A DNA stretch of 7,411 bases from Thermomicrobiales bacterium (GCA_030446955.1 JAUJMG010000193.1:1-7411), one strand, 5' to 3'. Positions 1 through 6,889 are shown, counted from the first letter of the stretch. The notes: generated by a model not told the origin, from the sequence alone. Numbers and translations are program-made.

Positions 1-650
1 CTAAGTTTGGAATGCTGGAGTTGGAGCTACCGCATGCCGCCGGCTCGATCGTCGGGCAACCCACTTCTTGGCCACCGCGGTCCGCGCGGCGACCCAGCCA
101 TAAGCCTCGGCGGTGGTGTGGCCCATCTGCCAAGGCTCGTCCATCTAGTAGCCGAGGCCCCAGGTTCGGAAGCCGTGCGGCGTCTCGACGCCGTGCACGC
201 GACGCAGGTCGCTCCAGTATGTGCCGTCTGGGTGGTCGCAGAACTCGACCAGGTTCGGGATTGCGTCGACGCCACGGGTGCCGAGATCGACCGCCAGGTT
301 CACCTCGACGCCGGCCGGCTTCGCCCATGTCACGAACTCGGTGGCACCGATCTCGTTCCTCTCCGTGCAGGTCGAGGCGAGATCGAGCCGGCGCAAGTGC
401 TCCTCGACGGGTCCGAGACCGTTCCCCCAAGGTGGAGCCCGAGACGAATTTGCCGCCCGAATAGCGCACCAGGGACACGCCCAGCTCGCGGATGACCCAG
501 GACGTCTTGGCGGAAGCTATGCTCGTCGGCGGTGAGGTGCTTCGGCTCGCAGATGCCGCGATAGACGCCCCGCCCGAGATGCGCGATGAACGCGCCGTAG
601 AACGGGGGGCGATATCACCGAGCCAATAGTCGTGGTCGAGCGTGGTACAT
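1..650 (-). pseudogene. Degenerate GH51 alpha-L-arabinofuranosidase, 5' part, running off the left edge
   Basis: Intact GH51 enzymes release terminal arabinose from arabinan and arabinoxylan oligosaccharides, usually in the cytoplasm. The minus strand from an ATG at 648-650 reads as family blocks in changing frames: DHDYWLGDIAPR (637-602), FYGAFIAHLGRGVYRGICEP (602 down), VIRELGVSLVRYSGGKFVSG (496 down, cf. the family's RYPGGNFVSG), LRRLDLA...ATEFVTWAK...LGTRGVDA...DHPDGTYWSDLRR (420-145), then MDEPWQMGHTTAEAYG and, after another shift, CPTIEPAACGSSNSSIPNL (58-1). That is at least five frameshifts (near 637, 603, 497, 430 and 59) plus an in-frame TAG at 145-147. The usual LGNEMD motif, whose Glu is the catalytic acid/base, reads LGY-stop-MD. 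Several shifts fall at or beside G-runs. The block order matches the N-terminal half of GH51; the nucleophile region would lie outside the window. Identification is by recalled family motifs, but the colinear match is long and convincing. The gene is non-functional and divergent from the transporter operon. Confidence 0.85.
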
Positions 651-698
651 GACGTGTCCTGAATGGCTTGGACCTTCCAAATTTCGCGTCACACCATG

Positions 699-728
699 TT
701 GACCCCAGAGTATTACATATTGTATATT
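699..728 (+). promoter_or_regulatory. Candidate sigma70-type promoter for the transporter operon
   Basis: A -35-like TTGACC (699-704) and a -10-like TATATT (723-728) are separated by 18 bp, within the most AT-rich part of the upstream region. An imperfect dyad, TACA (714-717) and TGTA (721-724), overlaps the start of the -10 box and could be a repressor site. A transcript starting near 735 would have a leader of about 115 nt. The assignment rests on consensus similarity only. Confidence 0.4.
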
Positions 729-834
729 CACGGATGTAGTCAGTCACCTCCCATTTACCTTGATCCACGGTGCCAATGCCGCGGACGGCCCGCGACTGTC
801 GCCAGGGGAAGGGATTGGCTTGAGGCTTAACGAA

Positions 835-842
835 GAAGGGAG
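835..842 (+). promoter_or_regulatory. Ribosome binding site that decides the solute-binding protein start
   Basis: GAAGGGAG is a good Shine-Dalgarno match. A GTG at 842 overlaps it and cannot be served by it. GTG 848 (5-nt gap) and ATG 851 (8-nt gap) can, so ATG 851 is preferred. Confidence 0.6.
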
Positions 843-850
843 TGCAGGTG

Positions 851-2143
851 ATGACACGGCGCTCGGAGAAACTCTCACTTGACCGACGGGAATTGGTAAA
901 GCGATCAGCACAGCTCGGGGTAATGTCGTCAGCCCTCGCGCACGCCGGTTTGATAGACCCCGCGGCGGCCCTCGCACAGGGTGGAGCAGTCGAGATCGAG
1001 TTCAGTACCTTCTACACCGGTGCCGATGGCCCAATCATGCAGGCGATCGTGGACCGCTTCAACCAATCGCGTAACGATGTTCGGGTGAACTTCACAGCGC
1101 CAGCGCACGGTACGGACTTTCTCACTCGACTGCAGACTGCCGCCCTGTCAGGCAATCTGCCAGCAGTTGTCGCTCTGCATAACTACGAAATCCCGCCGAT
1201 GGCACAGTTCCTCGCGGAGCTGAATCCGGAAGACATGGGGCTGGACCAATCGAACTTCGCAGACGTGGCGTTCGGCCTGCCAATGTATGAGGATCGCCTG
1301 CTCGGCATCACCATGAGCACGGGCACGATGGGGCTCTTCTACAACAAGGACCACTTCGAAGCGGCGGGCCTAGACCCGGAGTCGCCACCTACCAACCGAG
1401 AGGAGTTCATCGCGGCCGCCCAAGCGCTCACTCGGGACGGTCGCTATGGCTTCGTCCATGACCCAGAGGTGTGGCTGCCGTGGTACACGTTCAACTGGCA
1501 GGCGGGCGGCGAGTTGCTTTCCGAGGACGGAACCGAAGCTCTGTTCAACACACCGGAGGCGATCGAGGCGGCACAGCTCTCTCAGGACCTGGTTCAGGAG
1601 TATGGAGCCGCGCTGCCGCAGGTCGCTGAGGATATGTCCGGGCTGCTCTATGCCGGGAATGTGTCGATGGTATTCATGGGTCCATGGAACCTGAATGCGG
1701 TGCTCACCTTTAATGAAGAAGAGGGCGGTAACATCGGTTGGGCGAAATACCCGCAGTTCTTCGAGGCCGAGCAGGCGGTTCACTCAACATCGCACATCTA
1801 CTGTGTGTCCAACCAAGCTGACGAACAGACTCAGCAACTTGGACGGGAGTTCATTGCCTGGCTCCTCCAAGAGGGAAGCCTCGAATGGGCGCAAGCGCAG
1901 GCGCCGACGAACCTCACCGTCCTTGGACAGATGGAACAAACGGATAACCCGCTCGTTGCGGCCATGGCGCTCTGGGTGGAACAAGGCCAGCACGCCCGGT
2001 TCCCTCCCTATCATCCGGGTTGGGGTGAGGTCTCGCGACTGCTGACCGAGGCTATCCAGCTGATCACGTACCAAGGTGCGGGAGTTCAGGAGACGCTTGA
2101 TCGAGCCACGGCCCAGGCCAATGAGATTCTGGCTCGGGGGTAA
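851..2143 (+). CDS. ABC transporter extracellular solute-binding protein, family 1 (CUT1 sugar type)
   Basis: This 430-residue protein should capture the substrate outside the membrane and deliver it to the two permeases encoded next. The N-terminus holds a twin-arginine-like stretch, LDRRELVKR, then a moderately hydrophobic segment (GVMSSALAHAGL) and a likely cleavage site after AAALAQ, so export may be through Tat. The mature part starts with IEFSTFYTGADGPIMQAIVD, the usual opening beta strand and helix of the family. Further hallmarks are GLFYNKDHFEAAGLDPESPP followed by a TNREEF segment, the hinge region around VSMVFMGPWNL, and the C-terminal helices. Length is typical for UgpB/MalE-like proteins (about 400-440). 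The Tat-like motif has Glu where Phe is usual, so Sec or lipoprotein-free anchoring cannot be excluded. The residues seen do not define the ligand; sugars, sugar oligomers and glycerol-phosphate esters are all used in this family. First gene of the operon, ending directly at the next frame. Confidence 0.93.
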   Translation: MTRRSEKLSLDRRELVKRSAQLGVMSSALAHAGLIDPAAALAQGGAVEIEFSTFYTGADGPIMQAIVDRFNQSRNDVRVNFTAPAHGTDFLTRLQTAALSGNLPAVVALHNYEIPPMAQFLAELNPEDMGLDQSNFADVAFGLPMYEDRLLGITMSTGTMGLFYNKDHFEAAGLDPESPPTNREEFIAAAQALTRDGRYGFVHDPEVWLPWYTFNWQAGGELLSEDGTEALFNTPEAIEAAQLSQDLVQEYGAALPQVAEDMSGLLYAGNVSMVFMGPWNLNAVLTFNEEEGGNIGWAKYPQFFEAEQAVHSTSHIYCVSNQADEQTQQLGREFIAWLLQEGSLEWAQAQAPTNLTVLGQMEQTDNPLVAAMALWVEQGQHARFPPYHPGWGEVSRLLTEAIQLITYQGAGVQETLDRATAQANEILARG

Positions 2144-3079
2144 GTGATACCGCGATCGGCGCAAGGAACGGATGCGGATGTGAGTACAGCTGAACAAAAT
2201 CGGTCTCGATGGCCAAAAAGCCTCACCGGATTCCTCTTCCTCACACCGTTCCTTGTGCCGTTCGCAGCCTTCTGGCTCTGGCCGATCGCCAACGGTCTGT
2301 ACCTGAGCTTTACCGACGCCAATATGTTGCGGGCAGGTGAGGCCAATGCAATCGGATTAGAGAACTATAGCCAACTGCTGAGCGATAGAGTTTATCGCCA
2401 GAGCATGGGCAACACGCTGCTCTTCGTCGTCGAGAACGTTCCTGTGCTGGTCATAGGTGGGCTGCTGCTGGCCGTGCTACTGAACGAGCCTCTCACGGCC
2501 CGAGCCGGGATCCGCGCAGTGTTTGTGGCGCCATACCTGATTACCGGCTCCGCTGTCGCCATTATCTGGCAGTTCGTTCTTGATCCGAGTACGGGATGGT
2601 TAAACAGTTGGCTTTCCTCGGTCGGATTGCCAATACAGAACGTGCTCAGTCAACCCGATCAAGCCATGTGGGCGGTCACTCTCATCACATTGTGGTGGCG
2701 GGTAGGATTTCCCCTACTGGTGATACTGGCCGCGCTCCAGGACATACCTCAGGATCTGTACGACGCTGCCAAGATCGACGGCGCCGGTGCAGTTCAGCGG
2801 TTTCGAACCATCACCTTGCCGCTGATCACACCGGTGTTGATCTTCGTCCTCATTATTCGCTTGATCGATTCGTTCAAGGTGTTTGCGCAGGTGTACCTGG
2901 TCACCGGAGGCGGTCCGTTCGGGAGTACCCGGGTTGCGATTCAGTATCTGTACGAGACCGGGTTCCTAGACTTCCGCACCGGTTATGCAGCGGCCATCGG
3001 GTGGAGCGTCTTCCTGATCATTCTCGTCGTGACAGCAGTCCAGCTCCTTATCCTCAGGCGGGTACGAATCTATGAGTAG
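2144..3079 (+). CDS. ABC transporter permease, MalF/UgpA-type
   Basis: This inner-membrane subunit would form the channel with the downstream permease. Six hydrophobic segments are visible at about residues 28-50, 90-113, 123-146, 177-199, 229-252 and 281-304. The EAA loop that docks the ATPase is at about 206-230 (YDAAKIDGAGAVQRFRTITL, then PLITP), with the conserved Gly and the terminal LP in place. A GGGPFGSTR segment near 255-263 is typical of this subfamily. The GTG at 2144 abuts the preceding stop and has only a G-run upstream. An in-frame GTG at 2180 has AAGGA 12 nt upstream and would give 299 residues, nearer the family's usual length, so the true start is uncertain. The stop overlaps the next gene by 8 bp, which points to translational coupling. 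Classified as the first of two CUT1 permeases by order and motifs. Confidence 0.93.
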   Translation: MIPRSAQGTDADVSTAEQNRSRWPKSLTGFLFLTPFLVPFAAFWLWPIANGLYLSFTDANMLRAGEANAIGLENYSQLLSDRVYRQSMGNTLLFVVENVPVLVIGGLLLAVLLNEPLTARAGIRAVFVAPYLITGSAVAIIWQFVLDPSTGWLNSWLSSVGLPIQNVLSQPDQAMWAVTLITLWWRVGFPLLVILAALQDIPQDLYDAAKIDGAGAVQRFRTITLPLITPVLIFVLIIRLIDSFKVFAQVYLVTGGGPFGSTRVAIQYLYETGFLDFRTGYAAAIGWSVFLIILVVTAVQLLILRRVRIYE

Positions 3080-3995
3080 TGCAACGGAGCGACAGGAATA
3101 TCCTCTGGAGCGCGAACAAGCAGCCACCTCCCCCCAGTGGGAAGCCGGACGCAGATTCAGGGTGGGGGCGCCCGAGCGCCCCGTCCTGACACTTGTCGCG
3201 GTGATACTGGCGCTCGCCTGGGCTCTGCCGCTGCTCTGGGTGCTGACCGGGGCTTTCAAGGGACATTTCGATATCGTTGGCCCGAATCGACACTTTCTCC
3301 CGCTAGAGCCAACGCTGCAAAACTGGCAGAACCTTGTGGACCCTCAAGGGCGAGCGGTCAGCATTCTCAGGTCATCTCTCAATAGCTTCATCGTTGCGAG
3401 TATCTCGACGGCTGGAGCACTGATTATTTCCTCGATGGCGGGATATGCGTTCGCTCGCTTGCCGTTTCCTGGGCGTGGGCCACTTTTCATTGTGCTCCTG
3501 GGTACAATGATGATCCCCTTCGAAGTGATTCTCGTACCACTGTTCCTCCAGTTCCATCGCTTGGGACTGCTTGATACGTACCCTGCGCTCGTCTTGCCTC
3601 ACATGGTGTCGGTCTTGGGGATTTTCCTCATGAGGCAGTTCATCCAAAACGTGCCGCGAGACCTGGACGAGGCAGCGCGAATCGACGGGGCCAATGCTTG
3701 GCAAATCTATTATCAGATTATCTTGCCATTGACCCGTCCTGCACTTGCGACATTGGCAGTGTTCGTCTTTCTTGAGGCGTGGAATGACTTTCTCTGGCCC
3801 CTTATCGTGGTCGGATCACCGGGGATGCAGACGTTGCCTCTCGCACTGATAACCTTCCGATCGGCATATAGCGACCTCGACTACGGGACTGTGCTAGCGT
3901 CAGTCGTTCTTGCCGTCACGCCGCCGTTGCTGTTCTTTGTGTTTGCTCAACGGCTTGTCATTCAGAGCATCAGCAGGGCAGGGCTAAAGGGCTAA
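3072..3995 (+). CDS. ABC transporter permease, MalG/UgpE-type
   Basis: This is the second membrane subunit of the importer. After an unusually long polar N-terminus (about 35 residues, giving 307 in total against the usual 270-285) come hydrophobic segments near residues 38-60, 104-125, 137-160, 171-188, 225-245 and 273-292. The segment LFIVLLGTMMIPFEVILVPL is characteristic of MalG-like permeases. The EAA loop is at about 199-223 (DEAARIDGANAWQIYYQIIL, then PL), and the protein ends in GLKG, a common ending in this subfamily. ATG 3072 overlaps the upstream stop (8 bp) and has only a weak Shine-Dalgarno, consistent with coupled translation; a later start would shorten the odd N-terminus. No ATPase gene follows, so the complex probably uses a shared ATPase encoded elsewhere. 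Confidence 0.93.
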   Translation: MSSATERQEYPLEREQAATSPQWEAGRRFRVGAPERPVLTLVAVILALAWALPLLWVLTGAFKGHFDIVGPNRHFLPLEPTLQNWQNLVDPQGRAVSILRSSLNSFIVASISTAGALIISSMAGYAFARLPFPGRGPLFIVLLGTMMIPFEVILVPLFLQFHRLGLLDTYPALVLPHMVSVLGIFLMRQFIQNVPRDLDEAARIDGANAWQIYYQIILPLTRPALATLAVFVFLEAWNDFLWPLIVVGSPGMQTLPLALITFRSAYSDLDYGTVLASVVLAVTPPLLFFVFAQRLVIQSISRAGLKG

Positions 3996-4016
3996 GCGGA
4001 CACGTTGTTGGTCGGG

Positions 4017-4033
4017 GATCGCAAGGGGCGATC
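4017..4033 (+). other. Intercistronic hairpin between permease and Tm-1-like gene
   Basis: GATCGC (4017-4022) and GCGATC (4028-4033) form a perfect 6-bp stem with the 5-nt loop AAGGG. No T-run follows, so it is not a standard intrinsic terminator. It ends 10 nt before the strong ribosome binding site of the next gene and could mark an mRNA processing or stability point that separates expression of the transporter and the enzyme pair. Confidence 0.4.
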
Positions 4034-4043
4034 GGACCGAACA

Positions 4044-4050
4044 GAGGAGG
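4044..4050 (+). promoter_or_regulatory. Strong ribosome binding site of the Tm-1-like gene
   Basis: GAGGAGG lies 9 nt before ATG 4060. It is the best Shine-Dalgarno in the operon, fixes the start codon and suggests efficient independent initiation after the 64-bp gap. Confidence 0.7.
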
Positions 4051-4059
4051 ACTCGGACG

Positions 4060-5301
4060 ATGGCGACAGTTGTCCTCTTGGGCACGCTCGATACCAAGGG
4101 CAGGGAGTACGCCTACCTTCGTGACGAGATCGGGAAGCACTCGGACTGCGACGTGATAATTGTGGATGCGGGGGTGCTCAGTGAGCCACAGACGGCGGCT
4201 GATATTCCCCGTGATGATGTTGCTGCAGCGGCCGGCACCACCATCGACCAGCTCGTTGCCGCCAATGATCGCGGAGCAGCCGTCGAAGCAATGGCGAAAG
4301 GTGCTTCCAAGATCGTGGCAAAGCTTTTCGAAGACGGCCTGCTGCAGGGAGTGCTCGGCCTCGGTGGCACGGGCGGCTCTTCCCTCGTTACCCATGCCAT
4401 GCAGGCGCTCCCGGTCGGGGTTCCCAAGCTGATGGTCTCCACCGTCGCCTCCGGGGACACTCGACCCTACGTCGGCGCGGTCGATATCACTATGATGTAT
4501 TCGGTCGTCGATATCGCGGGCATTAACCAAGTCTCGGGGCGGATCCTCAGCAACGCCGCGGCGGCGATCGCCGGGATGGCGTCTGCCTATGCCCGACCAT
4601 TCCCCGACACGGGTGCCAAGCCGCTCGTCGGTGCCACGATGTTCGGCGTGACGACGCCGTGCGTGACGCGCGCGCGGGAGCTCCTCGAGGAACAGGGCTA
4701 CGAGGTGCTTGTCTTCCATGCCACCGGAGCCGGTGGGCAGTCCATGGAGGCGCTGGTGGAGGGCGGGTTCCTGGCCGGGGTGCTGGACATCACGACGACG
4801 GAGCTCGCCGACGACCTCGTTGGGGGAGTCTTCTCGGCCGGCCCGGACCGCTTGGAGATCGCTGGCCAGAAGGGTCTCCCCCAGGTCGTGTCGCTCGGGG
4901 CGCTCGACATGGTGAACTTCGGGCCGATGGACACCGTGCCGGAGAAGTTCCGGGATCGCACCCTGTACGTCCATAACCCCACAACGACGCTCATGCGCAC
5001 CACGCCCGAGGAGTGCGCCGAGCTGGGTCGCCGTATCGCGGCCAAGCTGAACGCGGCGAAGGGACCGGTGGTGCTCTACATCCCACGAGCTGGCGTGTCG
5101 GCGATCGCGACCGAGGGCGGGGCATTCTACGACCCCGAGGCGGATCAGGCGCTGATCGACAATTTACTGGCTAACCTCGGCGAGAACGTGGAAGTGCACG
5201 ACCTCGACTACGACATCAACGATGTCCACTTCGCCGAGGCGATGGCAAGTCGCCTGATGGAGTTGGTGACCAGCGGGGAAGGGACGGTGCAGCAGGAATG
5301 A
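4060..5301 (+). CDS. Tm-1-like ATP-binding domain protein (UPF0261 family)
   Basis: The 413-residue length is full for this family, which matches the N-terminal half of tomato Tm-1, the inhibitor of tomato mosaic virus replication. The bacterial function is unsettled. Motifs recognised: the opening LLGTLDTKGREYAYLRD (6-22), DVIIVDAGVL (31-40), a Gly-rich loop GLGGTGGSSL (100-109), STVASGDTRPYVGAVDITMM (127-146), a second subdomain start GATMFGVTTPCV (191-202), FHATGAGGQSME (219-230), HNPTTTLMRTTPEE (305-318), IPRAGVSAI (341-349) and DINDVHFAE (385-393). The two-subdomain arrangement and Gly-rich loops fit the nucleotide binding reported for the Tm-1 N-terminal domain. No signal peptide or membrane segment is visible, so it should be cytoplasmic. 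The stop overlaps the next gene's ATG (ATGA), the usual sign of a co-translated pair. A metabolic role on the imported compound is inferred from context only. Confidence 0.93.
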   Translation: MATVVLLGTLDTKGREYAYLRDEIGKHSDCDVIIVDAGVLSEPQTAADIPRDDVAAAAGTTIDQLVAANDRGAAVEAMAKGASKIVAKLFEDGLLQGVLGLGGTGGSSLVTHAMQALPVGVPKLMVSTVASGDTRPYVGAVDITMMYSVVDIAGINQVSGRILSNAAAAIAGMASAYARPFPDTGAKPLVGATMFGVTTPCVTRARELLEEQGYEVLVFHATGAGGQSMEALVEGGFLAGVLDITTTELADDLVGGVFSAGPDRLEIAGQKGLPQVVSLGALDMVNFGPMDTVPEKFRDRTLYVHNPTTTLMRTTPEECAELGRRIAAKLNAAKGPVVLYIPRAGVSAIATEGGAFYDPEADQALIDNLLANLGENVEVHDLDYDINDVHFAEAMASRLMELVTSGEGTVQQE

Positions 5302-6149
5302 TGATGGCATCGGTCGACAACAGCAGGGAAGCAATCCTCGGGCGACTGCAGGGCCAAGTCGCCCGTGGCGAGCCGATCGTCGGGGCTGGCGCGGGGACCG
5401 GACTCTCGGCCAAGTGCGTCGAACAGGGTGGGGTGGACCTGATCGTTATCTACAATTCTGGCCGCTTCCGCATGGCTGGTCGAGGGTCGCTGGCCGGGCT
5501 GATGCCGTACGGCGACGCCAACGGCATCGTGGTGGAGATGGCGAGCGAGGTGCTGCCCATCGTCAAGCGAACCCCGGTGCTTGCCGGCGTCTGTGGCACG
5601 GATCCCTTCCGGCTGATGCCGGTGTTTCTCGACCAACTCAAGGCCATGGGCTTCGCTGGGGTGCAGAATTTCCCGACGGTCGGGCTGATCGACGGGACCT
5701 TTCGACAGAACCTCGAGGAAACCGGGATGGGCTTCGAGCTTGAGGTGGAGATGGTCCGCCTCGCCCGGGAGCGGGACCTGCTGACATCCCCGTATTGCTT
5801 CGATCCGGACACCGCCCGAGCGATGGCGGAGGCTGGGGCTGATATCCTGGTCCCGCACCTCGGGTTGACAACCAAGGGCTCGATCGGGGCGACCACAGCG
5901 GTATCCCTGGAGGAGGCGCCCGGCCTGATCCAGGCCATGCACGACGCGGCGAAGGCGGTCAACCCGGACATCATCGTGCTCTGCCACGGTGGGCCGATTG
6001 CCGAGCCGGATGATGCGCGCTATGTACTGGAGCACACCACCGGGGTCGTGGGCTTCTATGGTGCCTCTAGTATGGAGCGTCTGCCTACCGAGGTCGCCAT
6101 CACCGAGAACACCAAGCGTTTCAAAGACATCACACTCGCGCGCGTTTAG
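5298..6149 (+). CDS. Phosphoenolpyruvate hydrolase family TIM-barrel protein (Tm-1 C-terminal half homologue)
   Basis: This 283-residue cytoplasmic protein belongs to the family formerly named TIM-barrel signal transduction protein; the hydrolase label comes from the family name and is not proof of substrate. Visible blocks along the barrel: GAGAGTGLSAK (29-39), GGVDLIVIYNSGRFRMAGRG (44-63), MPYGDAN (69-75), VLAGVCGTDP (94-103), FAGVQNFPTVGLIDGTFRQN (119-138), PYCFDP (165-170), DILVPHLGLTTKGSIG (182-197), VLCHGGPI (227-234) and GFYGASSMERLP (252-263). The same domain forms the C-terminal half of plant Tm-1, joined there to the domain encoded just upstream here. Three consecutive ATG codons occur (5298, 5301, 5304). 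AGGA at 5294-5297 is best placed for ATG 5304, while ATG 5298 gives the classic ATGA overlap. The TAG stop (6147-6149) is shared with the IS insertion site; the C-terminus FKDITLARV looks naturally complete. Confidence 0.92.
   Translation: MMMASVDNSREAILGRLQGQVARGEPIVGAGAGTGLSAKCVEQGGVDLIVIYNSGRFRMAGRGSLAGLMPYGDANGIVVEMASEVLPIVKRTPVLAGVCGTDPFRLMPVFLDQLKAMGFAGVQNFPTVGLIDGTFRQNLEETGMGFELEVEMVRLARERDLLTSPYCFDPDTARAMAEAGADILVPHLGLTTKGSIGATTAVSLEEAPGLIQAMHDAAKAVNPDIIVLCHGGPIAEPDDARYVLEHTTGVVGFYGASSMERLPTEVAITENTKRFKDITLARV
6147..6148 (+). repeat. Left copy of the TA target-site duplication
   Basis: TA precedes the left IS end and forms the first two bases of the TAG stop codon of the upstream gene. 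The matching copy is at 6897-6898. A TA or short YTAR target is usual for IS427-like members of the IS5 family. Confidence 0.5.
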
Positions 6150-6168
6150 AGGCTGTGATGCACTTTGG
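6149..6168 (+). repeat. Left terminal inverted repeat of the IS
   Basis: It pairs imperfectly (13 of 20) with the repeat at 6877-6896. The best-kept parts are GAG at the outer tip and CTTTGG at positions 15-20 of each end, at equal distance from the tips. Confidence 0.6.
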
Positions 6169-6179
6169 ATGCTTGACCG

Positions 6180-6889
6180 ATGAACATGATACTGCGCAGC
6201 CCGTATCCCCCCGATGCGACTGATGACGGGCGGGAGTTCGTCTCTCCCTCCCTGAGGGTGATGCACCCGGTGCCCCGTGGCGGTCGCTGTCTCACGAGTT
6301 TCCACGGTGGCACGCCCTCTATCAGCAAACCCAGTGTTGGATTGGTGCGGGCGTCTTCGAGGAGATGGGTCACGGTCTACGCGTTCTGTTGCGCTGGATC
6401 AAGAATCGTCCCGACGCCCCGACCACCACGATCTTTGACAGCCGGACCGTCCAGCGTAACCCCAGGAGTGGCGCTGGGCGGCTGCGACGGCGCTCAGCGC
6501 CGGACGGGGAGCAAGGTCCACCTGGCCGTCGACAGGCTTGGCCATTTGCTTGGCCCGCATGTTACTCCCGCCAACGCCCAGGACCGTAAGCAGGTTGGAG
6601 CGAAGGCCGAGGCGGTGCCGGCGACGAATCGGGACGCGGTCGAGGTGGTGTTCGTCGATCAGGGCTACCCCGGCGCCCAGCCCGCCGGGGATGCGGCTGT
6701 CCATGGCATCGCGCTGGCGGTGATTAAGCTGCCCGAGGCCAAGCGGGGCTTCGTGTTGTTGCCGCAGCGATGGATCGTGGAGCGTTCCTTCGCTTGGGCC
6801 CCGCGGTTCCGGCGGCTGGCCTGCATTGTGTTGCCTTTGCCTGTCTGATGGTCCATCGCTTGCTTGCTCTAGCCGCCCAAAGCCCCTAA
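6180..6889 (+). pseudogene. Fragmented IS5-family DDE transposase
   Basis: Family sequence can be followed across frames. From ATG 6180, YPPDATDDGREFVSPSLRVM matches the usual N-terminus. After a frame change and loss of roughly 20 residues, PWRSLSHEFPRWHALYQQTQ and AGVFEEM...LLRWIK...IFDSRTVQ are read (about 6275-6475). The first frame then resumes with GCDGAQRRTGSKVHLAVDRL, VTPANAQDR, VFVDQGYPG, IKLPEAKRGFVLLPQRWIVE and RSFAWAPRFRRLA (about 6478-6820). Finally a deletion of roughly a dozen residues (RDYERL... region) joins to LHCVAFACLMVHRLLALAAQ (from 6821) and the stop at 6887-6889. The three acidic catalytic positions are still visible: Asp in IFDSR, Asp in VFVDQGY and Glu in IVERSF. They are in different frames, so no active enzyme is made. 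Confidence 0.88.

Larger units (their letters stand above)
651..850. other. Divergent intergenic region
   Basis: About 200 bp lie between the broken GH51 gene and the solute-binding protein gene. The stretch contains an AT-rich block (about 711-730), a candidate plus-strand promoter, a small dyad over its -10 region, and a 5-bp GC hairpin (CGCGG at 780-784 with CCGCG at 790-794) in the presumed leader. The ribosome binding site is at its right end. I see no tRNA, no riboswitch that I recognise and no small gene. Confidence 0.6.

Noticed and set aside
7..535. Plus-strand open frames of 100-160 codons at the left end
   Set aside because: They are Arg/Pro/Ser-rich shadows of the minus-strand GH51 remnant, which explains this stretch by colinear motifs.
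780..794. CGCGG/CCGCG hairpin in the operon leader as an attenuator or riboswitch
   Set aside because: It is a single 5-bp GC stem without a T-tract, competing stem or known aptamer features; such stems are common by chance at this GC content.
842..850. GTG 842 as the start of the solute-binding protein
   Set aside because: The Shine-Dalgarno sequence overlaps this codon. ATG 851 has proper spacing from it.
4017..4033. Intercistronic hairpin as an intrinsic terminator
   Set aside because: The stem is only 6 bp and no T-run follows; it is followed by a strong ribosome binding site and a gene that fits the operon.
3970..4974. 334-codon open frame on the minus strand
   Set aside because: It lies wholly antisense to the Tm-1-like gene, is rich in His, Arg and Gly as high-GC shadow frames are, and shows no family motif. 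The sense strand carries clear conserved blocks.
5208..6305. 365-codon open frame on the minus strand
   Set aside because: It is antisense to the TIM-barrel gene and runs into the IS remnant. Its composition is typical of a reverse-frame shadow and no domain is recognisable.
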